A stretch of DNA of 64,000 nucleotides, taken from positions 10,806,001 through 10,870,000 of the forward strand of contig OU862919.1 in NCBI GenBank assembly GCA_917880885.1. The letters are read 5' to 3'. Below, one piece after another: positions 1 through 9,270 of this stretch. Positions within the stretch are counted from its first letter, which is position 1; every line of letters starts with the position of its first letter. The notes beneath the pieces were generated by a model. It was not told where the DNA came from. It worked only from the letters and a program-made list of their open reading frames with translations, and did no database searches. Source of the stretch: Limnephilus marmoratus. Its lineage: Eukaryota; Arthropoda; Insecta; Trichoptera; Limnephilidae. A program made the translations under genes and the position numbers.

Positions 1-184
1 CAAAATGATTTGCAAATTGGCGTCTTTGTGATCAATTTGGTAAATTAAAATTATCCTCTTTTTCTCATGGTAATAATAAATATTTATGATTTTTATTTTT
101 TTTTATTTTATGAGTAAAATCTCAAATTATAATTTATTTATTTATTTAATAATGCCCTATTAGGGCTTTTACATATCAATTACA
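1..184. other. AT-rich non-satellite flank
   Basis: No satellite homology and no credible reading frame are visible here. The stretch is very AT-rich, with a T-run near 89-111 and an ATTT-type simple repeat near 132-150. It contains an exact 13-bp odd palindrome, GCCCTATTAGGGC, at 154-166. Satellite similarity starts at about 185, because the sequence from there resembles the monomer near 2,565-2,640. It may be unique flanking DNA or the end of an unrecognised transposable element, and I cannot distinguish these. Confidence 0.6.
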
Positions 185-911
185 AATTTCATTTAGGTAT
201 GTGCCGTTTTATGGGCTCATTATCAGAGTTGGGTTTGGTCATAACTTTGGCCCAATGGCACCGAACCAACTGAAATTTTGGGTTCTTACTTAAAATGATG
301 TTCTGTACAGGCATCACTCAAAATATTGTCCAAAAGAAGCATTTTAAATTTCTACATACAAAATGTTTGCGGTTGTAAGGTCTCATTTGCAGAGGTGGAT
401 TTGGTAATAACTTTGGCCCTATGGCACCAAACCAACTGAAATTTTGGGTTCTTACTTAAAATGACGTCCTGTACAGGAATCACTCAAAATATCCTCCAAA
501 AGAAGCAATTTTAAATTTCTACATACAAAATGTTTACGGTTATAAGGGCTCATTTGCAGAGGTGGGTTTGGTCATAACTTTGGCCCTATGGCACCAAACC
601 AACTGAAATTGTGGGTTCTTACTTAAAATGACGTTCTGTACAGAAATCACTCAAAACATCCTCCAAAAGAAGCATTTTAAATTTCTACATTTGTATGTTT
701 ACGGTTGTAAGGGCTCATTTGCAGAGGTGGGTTTGGTCATAACTTTGGCCCTATGGCACCAAACCAACTGAAATTGTGGGTTCTTACTTAAAATGACATC
801 CTGTACAGGAATCACTCAAAATATCCTCGAAAAGAAGCATTTTAAATTTCTACATTTTGTATGTTTACGGTTGTAAGGGCTCATTTGCAGAGGTGGGTTT
901 GGTCATAACTT
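185..911. repeat. Divergent edge satellite, left part (166-bp monomers)
   Basis: About 4.4 head-to-tail monomers. The GTAC of the CTGTAC landmark falls at 305, 471, 638 and 803, which are steps of 166, 167 and 165. These units share the frame of the core satellite (TCATAACTTTGGC, CAAAATAT, TTTTAAATTTCT). They differ at many sites, for example GGTTTGGT for GGTTCGGT, ACCAAACCAAC for ACCGAACCGAC, and TCATTTGCAGAGG for ACTTCGTCAGAG. The first unit, ending near 290, is intermediate between edge and core forms. The run is broken at 911/912 by a retrotransposon insertion and resumes at 2,141. Confidence 0.93.
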
Positions 912-2140
912 CTTTGATTTTTGATTGATTATTTTATAGAGTTCCTAAACATGAGTTTACTGACTCTAACATAATTATAAAGGATTATCTATAGATACTT
1001 TACTGTTAATTTATTATTATGGTTGGTTTGAAAGTGAGATTAAAACTATACTGCGACTGTATGCAGGTTTTTTTATTCCTTCCGGAGGACTATCTTGGGT
1101 TTTTTGTATTTAAAATTATCATTTTCGCTATATTTAGCGAGCGTATTAATCGTAGGGTTTGAGTGACCGGGTAGGCCGGCGTAAAATTTAGTTGCTTGTG
1201 AGAAAATGAAGTCTTTTATCAACGGAATGTTGGAGTCGTTATGGAGAGAAGAAATTCTACTTCATTTGGGCGCATTTAAAGCAAGTCTAATGGCTTTGTT
1301 TTGAAATATTTGAATCTTCTCTAAGAGACTGGGGGCCGCATGCCCCCAAACGGCATAGGTGAAAACAGGCCTTATGGTTGTTTTATATAAAAGTAATTTG
1401 TTGCCCGTTGATAAACGACTTTTTTTTCCCATCATTGGATAGAGTGAAGATAGACATTTATTAGCTGCTTTAATTTTTCCAGTTATGCGTTTCTTCCAGG
1501 TGAGCTTGGAGTCTAGCGTTACACCTAGGTATTTAATTGACTTTTCCCATGGAAAATTTTCCCCAAACAGTCTAATGAATGGGGGCCGTCTTGGCCGTTT
1601 CTTTGAGAAAACGGTCGCGGCGCTTTTAGTCGGGTTTATAGATATTCTCCACTTTTTGCACCACTTTTCAGTTAGAGTGGTTTGTATCTGTACGCGACGT
1701 GTAGCAGTGGCCTCGTCAGTTGAGCTAGAAATGATGTTAGTGTCATCCGCAAATTGAGTGATTTTAACATTATGATCCACGGGTTTAGGAATATCGCTAC
1801 AATAGATGTTATATAAGGATGGTGAGAGTTGACTGCCTTGTGGGACCCCAGCTGATATGGGGCGGGATGTGGAGAATACATTTTCTATTTTGACTTTAAA
1901 GGATCTATCTCTTAGGTAGCTGGCTATTAATTGAATGAGTCTTAATGGATAACCCAGAGAGTACATTTTATATAGGAGGCCGTTGTGCCAGACTTTGTCG
2001 AAAGCCTTACTTACGTCGAGTGACAGAATTACCGTTTTCTTCTTAATATTGAATGCCTCCGTGATGTGTTCCATCACACGTAGGAGTTGGTGAGAGGTGG
2101 AATGACCTGCTCTAAAACCATGTTGGAAGTCTGGCAAAAA
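912..2140 (-). mobile_element. 5'-truncated Jockey-like non-LTR retrotransposon fragment
   Basis: A 1,229-bp insertion within one satellite monomer, read on the minus strand. Its truncated 5' end is at 2,140. It holds the C-terminal part of a reverse transcriptase ORF, then about 160 nt of 3' untranslated sequence, and ends at 912. The 3' end is A-rich with a TCAAAAATCAAAG-like tail rather than a long poly(A). Satellite sequence stops after ATAACTT (911) and resumes at ATGGCAC (2,141). Seven target bases are missing and no target-site duplication is seen. ORF1, the endonuclease and the N-terminal RT motifs are lost, as expected for incomplete target-primed reverse transcription. The clade call (Jockey superfamily) rests on RT motifs and the C-terminal LHND...IP motif; a CR1-like relative is possible. 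Confidence 0.9.
1073..2137 (-). pseudogene. Reverse transcriptase (ORF2 C-terminal part), truncated, one in-frame stop
   Basis: Encodes the RT core of a non-LTR retrotransposon polyprotein, which in a complete element copies element RNA at a nicked target site. The open part covers 291 codons. Numbered from 2,137, it holds the QHGFRAGHST motif (residues 5-14), the motif A aspartate in SLDVSKAFDKVW (Asp41), SAGVPQGSQLSPSLYN (95-110), the catalytic FADD (129-132), KKWRISINPTKS (161-172), YLGVTLDSKLTW (203-214) and the YAVWGHA thumb motif (261-267). All three catalytic aspartates remain. A TGA at 1,262-1,264 interrupts the frame, but the same frame stays open for 62 more codons to a TAA at 1,073-1,075. 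That extension carries SLHNDSNIPLIKDFI, typical of Jockey-type C-termini. The break is therefore a point stop, not the natural end. There is no real start codon, since the first codon (TTG) lies at the truncation junction. It cannot move by itself. Confidence 0.93.
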
Positions 2141-2699
2141 ATGGCACTAAACCAACTGAAATTGTGGGTTCTTACTTAAAATGACGTCCTGTACAGGAAT
2201 CACTCAAAATATCCTCGAAAAGAAGCATTTTAAATTTCTACATTTTGTATGTTTACGGTTGTAAGGGCTCATTTGCAGAGGTGGATTTGGTCCTAACTTT
2301 GGCCCTATGGCACCAAACCAACTGAAATTTTGGGTTCTTACTTAAAATAACATTCTGTACAGGAATCACTCAAAGTATTGTCCAAAAGAAGCATTGTTAA
2401 ATTTCTACATACAAAATGTTTACGGTTGTAAGGGCTCATTTGCAGAGATGGGTTTGGTCATAACTTTGGCCCTATGGCACCAAACCAACTGAAATTGTGG
2501 GTTCTTACTTAAAATGATGGTCTGTACAGGAATCACTCAAAATATCCTCAAAAGAAGCATTTGTAATTTCGCTATACAAAATATGTGCCCTTTTATTGGC
2601 TCATTTACAGAGTTGGGTTTGGTCATAACTTTGGCCTAATGGCACCAAACCAACTGAAATTTTGGGTTCTTACTTAAAATGACATTCTGTACAGGAATC
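2141..2699. repeat. Divergent edge satellite, right part
   Basis: Continuation of the edge satellite beyond the retrotransposon, about 3.4 monomers. GTAC landmarks lie at 2,191, 2,357, 2,524 and 2,689, then 2,855 in the core form, so the 166-bp register is unbroken. The unit spanning about 2,560-2,640 is intermediate (TATGTGCC, TTTACAGAGTTGGG) and resembles the first unit at about 200-240. Edge-type bases give way to core-type bases at about 2,700. Confidence 0.92.
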
Positions 2700-3889
2700 G
2701 TTTAAAATATCTTCTAATAGAAGAATTTTAAATTTCTTCATACTAAATTTTTACCGTTTCATGGGCACTTCGTCAGAGTTGGGTTCGGTCATAACTTTGG
2801 CTCTACGGCACTGAACCGACTCAAATTTTGGGTTCTACCTACAAATGACGTTCTGTACACGAATCGCTCAAAATATTTTCGAATGGAAGAATTTTAAATT
2901 TCTTCATACTAAATTTTTACCGTTTCATGGGCACTTCGTCAGAGTTGGGTTCGGTCATAACTTTGGCTCTACGGCACCGAACCGACTGAAATTTTGGATT
3001 CTTACGACAAATGACGTTCTGTACCCGAATCGCTCAAAATATCTTCTAACAGAAGAATTTTAAATTTCTTCATACTAAATCTTTTCCGATTTATGGGCAC
3101 TTTGTCAGACATGGGTTCGGTCATAACTTTGGCTCTACGACACCTAACCGACTCAAATTTTGGATTCTTACTACAAATGACGTTCTGTACACGAATCGTT
3201 CAAAATATTTTCGAATAGAAAAATTTTAAATTTCTTCATACAAATAATATTCCGTTTTACTGGAATTTCGACAGAATTGGGTTCGGTCATAACTTTGGCT
3301 CTAAAGCACCGAACCGACTCAAATATTGGAGTCTTCCTACAAATAACGTTCTGTACCCGAATCGTTCAAAATATCTTCTAATAGAAGAATTTTAAATTTC
3401 TTCATACTAAATTTTCACCGTTTCACGGGCACTTCGTCAGAGTTGGGTTTGGTCATAACTTTGGCTCTACGGCACCGAACCGACTCAAATTTTGGATTCT
3501 ACCTATAAATGACGCTTTGTACACGAATCGTGCAAAATATCTTCTAACAGAAGAATTTTAAAATTCTTCATACTAAATCTTTTCCGATTTATGGGCACTT
3601 TGTCAGACTTGGGTTCGGTCATAACTTTGGCTCTACGACACCGAACCGACTCAAATTTTGGATTCTTACTACAAATGACGTTCTGTACACGAATCGTTCA
3701 AAATATTTTCGAATAGAAAAATTTTAAATTTCTACATACAAATAATATTCCGTTTTACTGGAATTTCGACAGAGTTGGGTTCGGTCATAACTTTGGCTCG
3801 ACGGCACCGAACCGTCTCAAATATTGGATTCTTTCTACAAATGACGTTCTGTACACGAATCGTTCAAAATATTTTCGAATAGAAGAATT

Positions 3890-5125
3890 TTAAATTTCTT
3901 CACACAAATAATTTTCCGTTTTACTGGCATTTCGACAGAGTTGGGTTCGGTCATAACTCTGGCCCTATGTCACCGAACCGACTCAAATACTGGATTCTTC
4001 CCACAAATAACATTCTGTACCCGAATCGTTCAAAATATCTTCTAATAGAAGAATTTTAAATTTCTTCATACTAAATTTTCACCGTTTCATGGGCACTTCT
4101 TCAGAGTTGGGTTCGGTCATAACTTTGGCTCTACGGCACCGAACCGACTTAAATTTTGTATTATTAGTACAAATGACGTTCTGTACACGAATCGCTCAAA
4201 ATATCTTCTAATAGAAGAATTTTAAATTTCTTCATACTAAATTTTGACCGTTAAATGGGCACTTCGTCAGAGTTGGGTTCGGTCATAACTTTGGCTCTAC
4301 GGCTTCGAACCGACTCAAATTTTGGAATATTACTACAAATGACGTTCTGTACACGAATCGCTCAAAATATCTTCTAATAGAAGAATTTTAAATTTCTTTA
4401 TACTAAATCTTTTCCGATTTATGGGCACTTCGTCAGAGTTGGGTTCGGTCATAACTTTGGCTCTACGGCACCAAACCAACTCAAATTTTGGATTCTTACT
4501 ACAAATGACGTTCTGTACCCGAATCACTCAAAATATATTCGAATAAAAGAATTTTAAATTACTTCATACAAATAATTTTCCGTTTTACTGGCATTTCGAC
4601 AGAGTTGCGTTCGGTCATAACTCTGGCCCTATTTCACCGAACCGACTGAAATTATGGATTCTTACGACAAATGACGTTCTGTACCCGCATCGCTCAAAAT
4701 ATCTTCTAATAGAAGAATTTTAAATTTCTTCATACTAAATTTTTACCGTTTCATGGGCACTTCGTCAGAGTTGGGTATGGTCATAACTTAGGCTCTACGG
4801 CACCGAACCGACTCAAATATTGGATTCTTCCTACAAATAACGTTCTGTACCCGAATCGTTCAAAATATCTTCTAATAGAAGAATTTTAAATTTCTTCACA
4901 CTAAATTTTTACCGTTTCATGGGCACTTCGTCAGAGTTGGGTTCGGTCGTAACTTTGGCTCTACGGCACTAAACCGACTCAAATATTGGATTCTTTCTAC
5001 AAATGACGTTCTGTACACGAATCGTTCAAAATATTGTCGAATAGAAAAATTTTAAATTTCTTCATACAAATAATATTCCGTTTTACTGGAATTTCGACAG
5101 AGTTGGGTTCGGTCATAACTTTGGC
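3890..5125. repeat. Satellite block duplicated at 9,038-10,273
   Basis: About 7.4 monomers that recur 5,148 bp downstream (31 monomers + 2 bp). Shared landmarks include GAATATTACTACAAATGACG near 4,325/9,473, an ACCCGCATCG variant near 4,683/9,831, and GGGTATGGTCATAACTTAGG near 4,772/9,920. Similarity is lost upstream of about 3,890 and after about 5,125, where the first copy reads GGCTCTAAGG and the second switches to the CTGGCCCTATG type. Confidence 0.8.
4703..4731. other. Two overlapping alternative hairpins in the monomer (representative)
   Basis: CTTCT-AAT-AGAAG (4,703-4,715) forms a 5-bp stem with a 3-nt loop. GAAGAA (4,712-4,717) and TTCTTC (4,726-4,731) form a 6-bp stem around TTTTAAAT. 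The GAAG is shared, so the two folds exclude each other. This pattern is present in most core monomers and absent from edge monomers, which read AAAAGAAGCATTTTAAATTTCTAC. Confidence 0.55.
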
Positions 5126-5588
5126 TCTAAGGCACCGAACCGACTCAAATATTGGAGTCTTCCTACAAAAAACGTTCTGTACCCGAATCGTTCAAAATAT
5201 CTTCTAATAGAAGAATTTTAAATATCTTCATACTAAATTTTCACCGTTTCACGGGCACTTCGTCAGAGTTGGGTTTGGTCATAACTTAGGCTCTACGGCA
5301 CCGAACCGACTCAAATTTTGATTATTACTACAAATGACGTTCTGTACACAAATCGCTCAAAATATCTTCTAATAGAAGAATTTTAAATTTCTTCATACTA
5401 AATTTTTACCGTTTCATGGGCACTTCGTCAGAGTTGGGTTCGGTCATAACTTTGGCTCTACAGCTTCGAACCGACTCAAATATTGGATTCTTTCTACAAA
5501 TGACGTTCTGTACACGAATCGATCAAAATATCTTCTAACAAAAGAATTATAAATTTCTTCATAGTAAATTTTTACCGTTTCATGGGCA

Positions 5589-5605
5589 CTTCGTCAGAGT
5601 TGGGT
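5589..5605 (+). promoter_or_regulatory. CENP-B-box-like site (representative; recurs in most core monomers)
   Basis: CTTCGTCAGAGTTGGGT compared with the core NTTCGNNNNANNCGGGN of the mammalian CENP-B box: TTCG, A and GGG match, and only the C of CGGG is T, so 8 of 9 essential bases agree. Other core subfamilies keep the same essential bases with changes at free positions (TTTCGACAGAGTTGGGT, CTTCGTGAGAGTTGGGT). The TTTGTCAGACTTGGG subfamily and the edge monomers lose it. I saw no copy with exact CGGG. Binding by any protein is inference, and a CENP-B homologue with this specificity is not established in arthropods. Confidence 0.35.
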
Positions 5606-5643
5606 TCGGTCATAACTTTGGCTCTACGGCACCGAACCGACTC
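5597..5643. other. Conserved inverted repeat of the monomer (representative)
   Basis: GGTTCGGT (5,603-5,610) and ACCGAACC (5,631-5,638) are exact reverse complements separated by 20 nt. Outside them GAGT (5,597-5,600) and ACTC (5,640-5,643) can pair across a small asymmetric internal loop. Most core monomers carry the 8-bp arms. Some have ACCAAACC (one mismatch) or TTCGAACC (6 bp left). The left arm overlaps the CENP-B-box-like site. Edge monomers have GGTTTGGT with ACCAAACC, again fully paired. Confidence 0.7.
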
Positions 5644-8049
5644 AAATTTTGGATTATTACTACAAATGACGTTCTGTACCCGAATCGTTCAAAATATCTT
5701 CTAATAGAAGACTTTTAAATTTCTTCATACTAAATTTTCACCGTTTCATGGGCACTTTGTCAGAGTTGGGTTCGGTCATAACTTTGGCTCTACGGCACCG
5801 AACCGAATCAAATTTTGGATTATTACTACAAATGACGTTCTGTACACGAATCGCTCAAAATATCTTCTAATAGAAGAATTTTAAATTTCTTCATACAAAT
5901 AATTTTCCGTTTTACTGGCATTTCGACAGAGTTGGGTTCGGTCATAACTCTGGCCCTATGTCACCGAACCGACTCAAATATTGGATTCTTCCCACAAATA
6001 ACATTCTGTACCCGAATCGTTCAAAATATCTTCTAATAGAAGAATTTTAAATTTCTTCATACCAAATTTTCACCGTTAAATGGGCACTTCGTCAGAGTTG
6101 GGTTCGGTCATAACTTTGGCTCTACGGCTTCGAACCGACTCAAATTTTGGATTCTTCCTACAAATAACGTTCTGTACCCGAATCGTTCAAAATATCTTCT
6201 AATAGAAGAATTTTAAATTTCTTCACACTAAATTTTTACCGTTTCATGGGCACTTCGTCAGAGTTGGGTTCGGTCGTAACTTTGGCTCTACGGCACTAAA
6301 CCGACTCAAATATTGGATTCTTTCTACAAATGACGTTCTGTACACGAATCGTTCAAAATATTGTCGAATAGAAAAATTTTAAATTTCTTCATACAAATAA
6401 TATTCCGTTTTACTGGAATTTCGACAGAGTTGGGTTCGGTCATAACTTTGGCTCTAAGGCACCGAACCGACTCAAATATTGGAGTCTTCCTACAAAAAAC
6501 GTTCTGTACCCGAATCGTTCAAAATATCTTCTAATAGAAGAATTTTAAATATCTTCATACTAAATTTTCACCGTTTCACGGGCACTTCGTCAGAGTTGGG
6601 TTTGGTCATAACTTAGGCTCTACGGCACCGAACCGACTCAAATTTTGATTATTACTACAAATGACGTTCTGTACACAAATCGCTCAAAATATCTTCTAAT
6701 AGAAGAATTTTAAATTTCTTCATACTAAATTTTTACCGTTTCATGGGCACTTCGTCAGAGTTGGGTTCGGTCATAACTTTGGCTCTACAGCTTCGAACCG
6801 ACTCAAATATTGGATTCTTTCTACAAATGACGTTCTGTACACGAATCGATCAAAATATCTTCTAACAAAAGAATTATAAATTTCTTCATAGTAAATTTTT
6901 ACCGTTTCATGGGCACTTCGTCAGAGTTGGGTTCGGTCATAACTTTGGCTCTACGGCACCGAACCGACTCAAATTTTGGATTATTACTACAAATGACGTT
7001 CTGTACCCGAATCGTTCAAAATATCTTCTAATAGAAGACTTTTAAATTTCTTCATACTAAATTTTCACCGTTTCATGGGCACTTTGTCAGAGTTGGGTTC
7101 GGTCATAACTTTGGCTCTACGGCACCGAACCGAATCAAATTTTGGATTATTACTACAAATGACGTTCTGTACACGAATCGCTCAAAATATCTTCTAATAG
7201 AAGAATTTTAAATTTCTTCATACAAATAATTTTCCGTTTTACTGGCATTTCGACAGAGTTGGGTTCGGTCATAACTCTGGCCCTATGTCACCGAACCGAC
7301 TCAAATATTGGATTCTTCCCACAAATAACATTCTGTACCCGAATCGTTCAAAATATCTTCTAATAGAAGAATTTTAAATTTCTTCATACCAAATTTTCAC
7401 CGTTAAATGGGCACTTCGTCAGAGTTGGGTTCGGTCATAACTTTGGCTCTACGGCTTCGAACCGACTCAAATTTTGGATTCTTACTACAAATGACGTTCT
7501 GTACACGAATCGCTCAAAATATCTTCTAATAGAAGAATTTTAAATTTCTTCATACTAACTTTTTACCGTTTCATGGGCACTTCGTCAGAGTTGGGTTCGG
7601 TCATAACTTTGGCTCTACAGCTTCGAACCGACTCAAATATTGGATTCTTCCTACAAATGACGTTCTGTACACGAATCGATCAAAATATCTTCTAACAGAA
7701 GAACTTTAAATTTCTTCATAGTAAATTTTCACCGTTTCATGGGCACTTCGTCAGAGTTGGGTTCGGTCATAACTTTGGCTCTGCGGCACCGAACCGACTC
7801 AAATTTTGGATTATTACTACAAATGACGTTCTGTACCCGAATCGTTCAAAATATCTTCTAATAGAAGAATTTTAAATATCTTCATACTAAATTTTCACCG
7901 TTAAATGGGCACTTCGTCAGAGTTGGGTTCGGTCATAACTTTGGCTCTACGGCTTCGAACCGACTCAAATTTTGGATTCTTACTACAAATGACGTTCTGT
8001 ACACGAATCGCTAAAAATATCTTCTAATAGAAGAATTTTATATTTCTTC

Positions 8050-9270
8050 ACACTAAATTTTTACCGTTTCATGGGCACTTCGTCAGAGTTGGGTTCGGTC
8101 GTAACTTTGGCTCTACGGCACTAAACCGACTCAAATATTGGATTCTTTCTACAAATGACGTTCTGTACACGAATCGTTCAAAATATTGTCGAATAGAAAA
8201 ATTTTAAATTTCTTCATACAAATAATATTCCGTTTTACTGGAATTTCGACAGAGTTGGGTTCGGTCATAACATTGGCTCTAAGGCACCGAACCGACTCAA
8301 ATATTGGAGACTTCCTACAAAAAACGTTCTGTACCCGAATCGTTCAAAATATCTTCTAATAGAAGAATTTTAAATATCTTCATACTAAATTTTCACCGTT
8401 TCACGGGCACTTCGTCAGAGTTGGGTTTGGTCATAACTTAGGCTATACGGCACCGAACCGACTCAAATTTTGATTATTACTACAAATTTAATGACGTTCT
8501 GTACACAAATCGCTCAAAATATCTTCTAATAAAAGAATTTTAAATTTCTTCATACTAAATTTTTACCGTTTCATGGGCACTTCGTCAGAGTTGGGTTCGG
8601 TCATAACTTTGGCTCTACAGCTTCGAACCGACGCAAATATTGGATTCTTCCTACAAATGACGTTCTGTACACGAATCGATCAAAATATCTTCTAACAAAA
8701 GAATTATAAATTTCTTCATAGTAAATTTTTACCGTTTCATGGGCACTTCGTCAGAGTTGGGTTCGGTCATAACTTTGGCTCTACGGCACCGAACCGACTC
8801 AAATTTTGGATTATTACTACAAATGACGTTCTGTACCCGAATCGTTCAAAATATCTTCTAATAGAAGACTTTTAAATTTCTTCATACTAAATTTTCACCG
8901 TTTCATGGACACTTTGTCAGAGTTGGGTTCGGTCATAACTTTGGCTCTACGGCACCGAACCGACTCAAATTTTGGATTATTACTACAAATGACGTTCTGT
9001 ACACGAATCGCTCAAAATATCTTCTAATAGAAGAATTTTAAATTTCTTCATACAAATAATTTTCCGTTTTACTGGCATTTCGACAGAGTTGGGTTCGGTC
9101 ATAACTCTGGCCCTATGTCACCGAACCGACTCAAATATTGGAATCTTCCCACAAATAACATTCTGTACCCGAATCGTTCAAAATATCTTCTAATAGAAGA
9201 ATTTTAAATTTCTTCATACTAAATTTTCACCGTTTCATGGGCACTTCGTCAGAGTTGGGTTCGGTCATAA
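8050..9270. repeat. Diverged copy of the 8-monomer block, with CACAAATTTAATG-type variant relatives
   Basis: Shares the rare CGGTCGTAACTTTGG, TTGTCGAATAG and CTACAAAAAACG variants with 4,820-7,473. It also carries a monomer with a 5-bp TTTAA insertion (TACAAATTTAATGACG at 8,481). That tracer recurs at 10,643 and 17,284, marking related blocks at about 10.45-11.4 kb (offset 2,162) and 16.85-18.1 kb (offset 8,803). Confidence 0.75.

Larger units (their letters stand above)
4820..7473. repeat. Tandem duplication of a 1,327-bp (8-monomer) unit
   Basis: Copy 1 (about 4,820-6,146) and copy 2 (about 6,147-7,473) look nearly identical and abut directly. The offset of 1,327 bp was measured at several landmarks, such as the AAATATTGGATTCTTTCTAC variant at 4,981 and 6,308. 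Rare variants shared by both copies include TTGTCGAATAGAAAAATT, CTACAAAAAACG and AACAAAAGAATTATAAAT. The copies diverge just before the left edge (AAATATTGG against AAATTTTGG). High identity points to a recent event. Confidence 0.88.

Noticed and set aside
1..184. Promoter or gene end in the AT-rich flank
   Set aside because: TATA-like strings are expected by chance in such AT-rich DNA, and no reading frame or RNA gene lies next to them.
912..1072. Separate SINE or tRNA-derived element left of the RT remnant
   Set aside because: No tRNA-like A and B boxes were recognised, and the stretch directly follows the RT stop codon on the same strand, so it is best read as the 3' untranslated end of the same element.
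1485..1757. 90-codon plus-strand frame and 69-codon minus-strand frame (1,672-1,881) within the retrotransposon
   Set aside because: Both overlap the reverse transcriptase frame and are shadows of it in other frames.
5577..5597. Hammerhead-ribozyme-like pieces on the minus strand (CTGACGA followed by GAAAC, with a GTC upstream)
   Set aside because: Stem II would need to form from AGTGCCCAT, which pairs poorly. Stem III has at most two pairs. Stem I is separated from CTGACGA by unpaired bases. Other subfamilies break CTGANGA (CTGTCGA, CTCACGA).
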